DNA from: Gammaproteobacteria bacterium
Lineage (GTDB): Bacteria; Pseudomonadota; Gammaproteobacteria; GCF-002020875
Assembly (NCBI GenBank): GCA_018671205.1
Contig: JABHIC010000055.1
Coordinates: 1 to 5,362, forward strand
Length of the DNA stretch: 5,362 bases
Direction: 5' to 3'
Shown: positions 4,600 to 5,362 of the stretch, in pieces
Position numbering within the stretch: the stretch's first letter is position 1
Layout of the letters: each line of letters opens with the position of its first letter
Made by a program: the position numbers and the translations under genes
The notes under the pieces: generated by a model
The model's database searches: none
Told to the model about the DNA's origin: nothing
The model's input: the letters and a program-made list of their open reading frames with translations, nothing else

Positions 4600-5362
4600 A
4601 TGCCTGTAATTACCCTGCCTGATGGATCGAAACGTAATTTTGAACAGTCTGTTACCGTATTGGAGGTGGCTGCTGATATTGGCCCCGGGCTGGCTAAGGC
4701 TGCACTGGCAGGAAAGGTTGGAGATCTTCTGGTCGATACCTCTTACCTCCTTGAAGAGGATACAGCGCTCTCCCTAGTGACCAGTCGGGATGAAGAGGGG
4801 GTGGAGATTATTCGTCACTCTACTGCCCATTTATTGGCACAGGCGGTGAAGATACTCTATCCAGAGACCCAGATCACAATTGGCCCGGTGGTTGAAAACG
4901 GCTTCTATTATGACTTCGCTCGGGAGGAGAAGTTTACCCCCGAGGACTTCAGAGGGATCGAGAAAAAAATGGCAGAGTTGGCCAAGCAGAATATCTCAAT
5001 CGATCGTTCAGAGCTGGGCAGGGATGAGGCAGTCGCCTTTTTTGAGGCTCAGGGAGAGCACTATAAGGCGGAAATCATTCGTGATATCCCAGAAGATCAG
5101 CAGCTATCCCTCTATCGGCAGGGGGACTTTATTGACCTCTGCCGTGGTCCCCATGTCCCCTCTACAGGGTACCTGAAAGGGGGGTTCAAACTGATGAAGC
5201 TGGCAGGAGCCTATTGGCGGGGGGACTCCGATAATGAGATGCTTCAGCGTATCTATGGCGTTGCCTTCCCGGACAAAAAGCAGCTAAAACAGCACCTCCA
5301 TATGCTGGAAGAGGCAGAGAAGCGTGACCATCGAAAATTGGCCAAGAAACTGGATCTGTTCC
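4600..5362 (+). CDS. thrS: Threonyl-tRNA synthetase, N-terminal 254 codons; 3' end outside window
   Basis: ThrRS charges tRNA-Thr with threonine in the cytosol and hydrolyses mischarged Ser-tRNA-Thr. The start ATG gives the family N-terminus PVITLPDGS and is preceded by a weak GAAGAG (4587-4592). The ATG at 4595 is in another frame. The visible part contains the TGS domain (about 1-61, with DIGPGLAKAALAG). The editing domain follows, with its zinc-type histidine and cysteine residues intact: HSTAH (H73, H77) and CRGPH (C181, H185). Further conserved stretches are GPVVENGFYYD (95-105), FKLMKLAGAYWRGDS (196-210) and MLQRIYG (214-220), then the linker helix EEAEKRDHRKLAKKLDLF leading to the catalytic domain, which lies beyond the window. 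No stop interrupts the 254 codons. In relatives thrS is usually followed by infC, rpmI and rplT; that cannot be checked here. Regulation by the upstream hairpin is plausible. Confidence 0.99.
   Translation, partial: MPVITLPDGSKRNFEQSVTVLEVAADIGPGLAKAALAGKVGDLLVDTSYLLEEDTALSLVTSRDEEGVEIIRHSTAHLLAQAVKILYPETQITIGPVVENGFYYDFAREEKFTPEDFRGIEKKMAELAKQNISIDRSELGRDEAVAFFEAQGEHYKAEIIRDIPEDQQLSLYRQGDFIDLCRGPHVPSTGYLKGGFKLMKLAGAYWRGDSDNEMLQRIYGVAFPDKKQLKQHLHMLEEAEKRDHRKLAKKLDLF

Noticed and set aside
4880..5176. 98-codon + strand frame inside thrS
   Set aside because: It is an out-of-frame reading of conserved ThrRS editing-domain sequence.
1..5362. CRISPR array, toxin-antitoxin pair, riboswitch or defence system
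   Set aside because: No regularly spaced repeats, no small paired genes and no recognisable riboswitch core were found; nearly all sequence is accounted for by housekeeping genes, the flagellin-like gene and short spacers.

Overview
The window looks like a piece of a gammaproteobacterial chromosome. The evidence is the close match of DnaK, DnaJ, DapB and ThrS to their Escherichia/Pseudomonas-type homologues, the dnaK-dnaJ-dapB order, and a tRNA-Val(GAC) directly upstream of thrS. The species cannot be named from the sequence. Base composition is moderate, with a marked preference for GGG glycine codons.

Left half, + strand: the 3' two thirds of dnaK (2-1219), complete dnaJ (1318-2451) and complete dapB (2448-3260). 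dnaK and dnaJ are separated by 98 nt that hold a long palindrome (1241-1289) whose left half is built from 8-bp GCAAAGNN units. dnaJ and dapB overlap by four bases (ATGA), so they are probably translationally coupled. DnaK and DnaJ form the Hsp70 chaperone cycle. DapB is a lysine/diaminopimelate biosynthesis enzyme that commonly sits next to dnaJ in this group.

Middle, - strand: an unusual flagellin-family gene (3263-4075, 270 codons) runs head-on into dapB, with only 2 nt between the two stop codons. Its D1 and C-terminal regions are clearly flagellin, but the N-terminal D0 helix is replaced by a proline-rich, low-similarity stretch. It lies where carAB would often follow dapB in relatives, so it marks a junction in gene order. 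A sigma70-like promoter, not a recognisable sigma28 one, can be proposed upstream.

Right half, + strand: a strong sigma70-type promoter (4234-4261), tRNA-Val(GAC) with encoded CCA (4278-4354), a Rho-independent terminator (4364-4402), a leader region with two hairpins and a possible promoter, and the first 254 codons of thrS (from 4600), which continues past the window.

Most of the window is ordinary housekeeping sequence. The items most worth a second look are the D0-deficient flagellin paralogue, the dnaK-dnaJ palindrome, and the hairpin just ahead of the thrS start, which may be an autoregulatory operator. No CRISPR array, insertion sequence, phage gene or defence system was seen.
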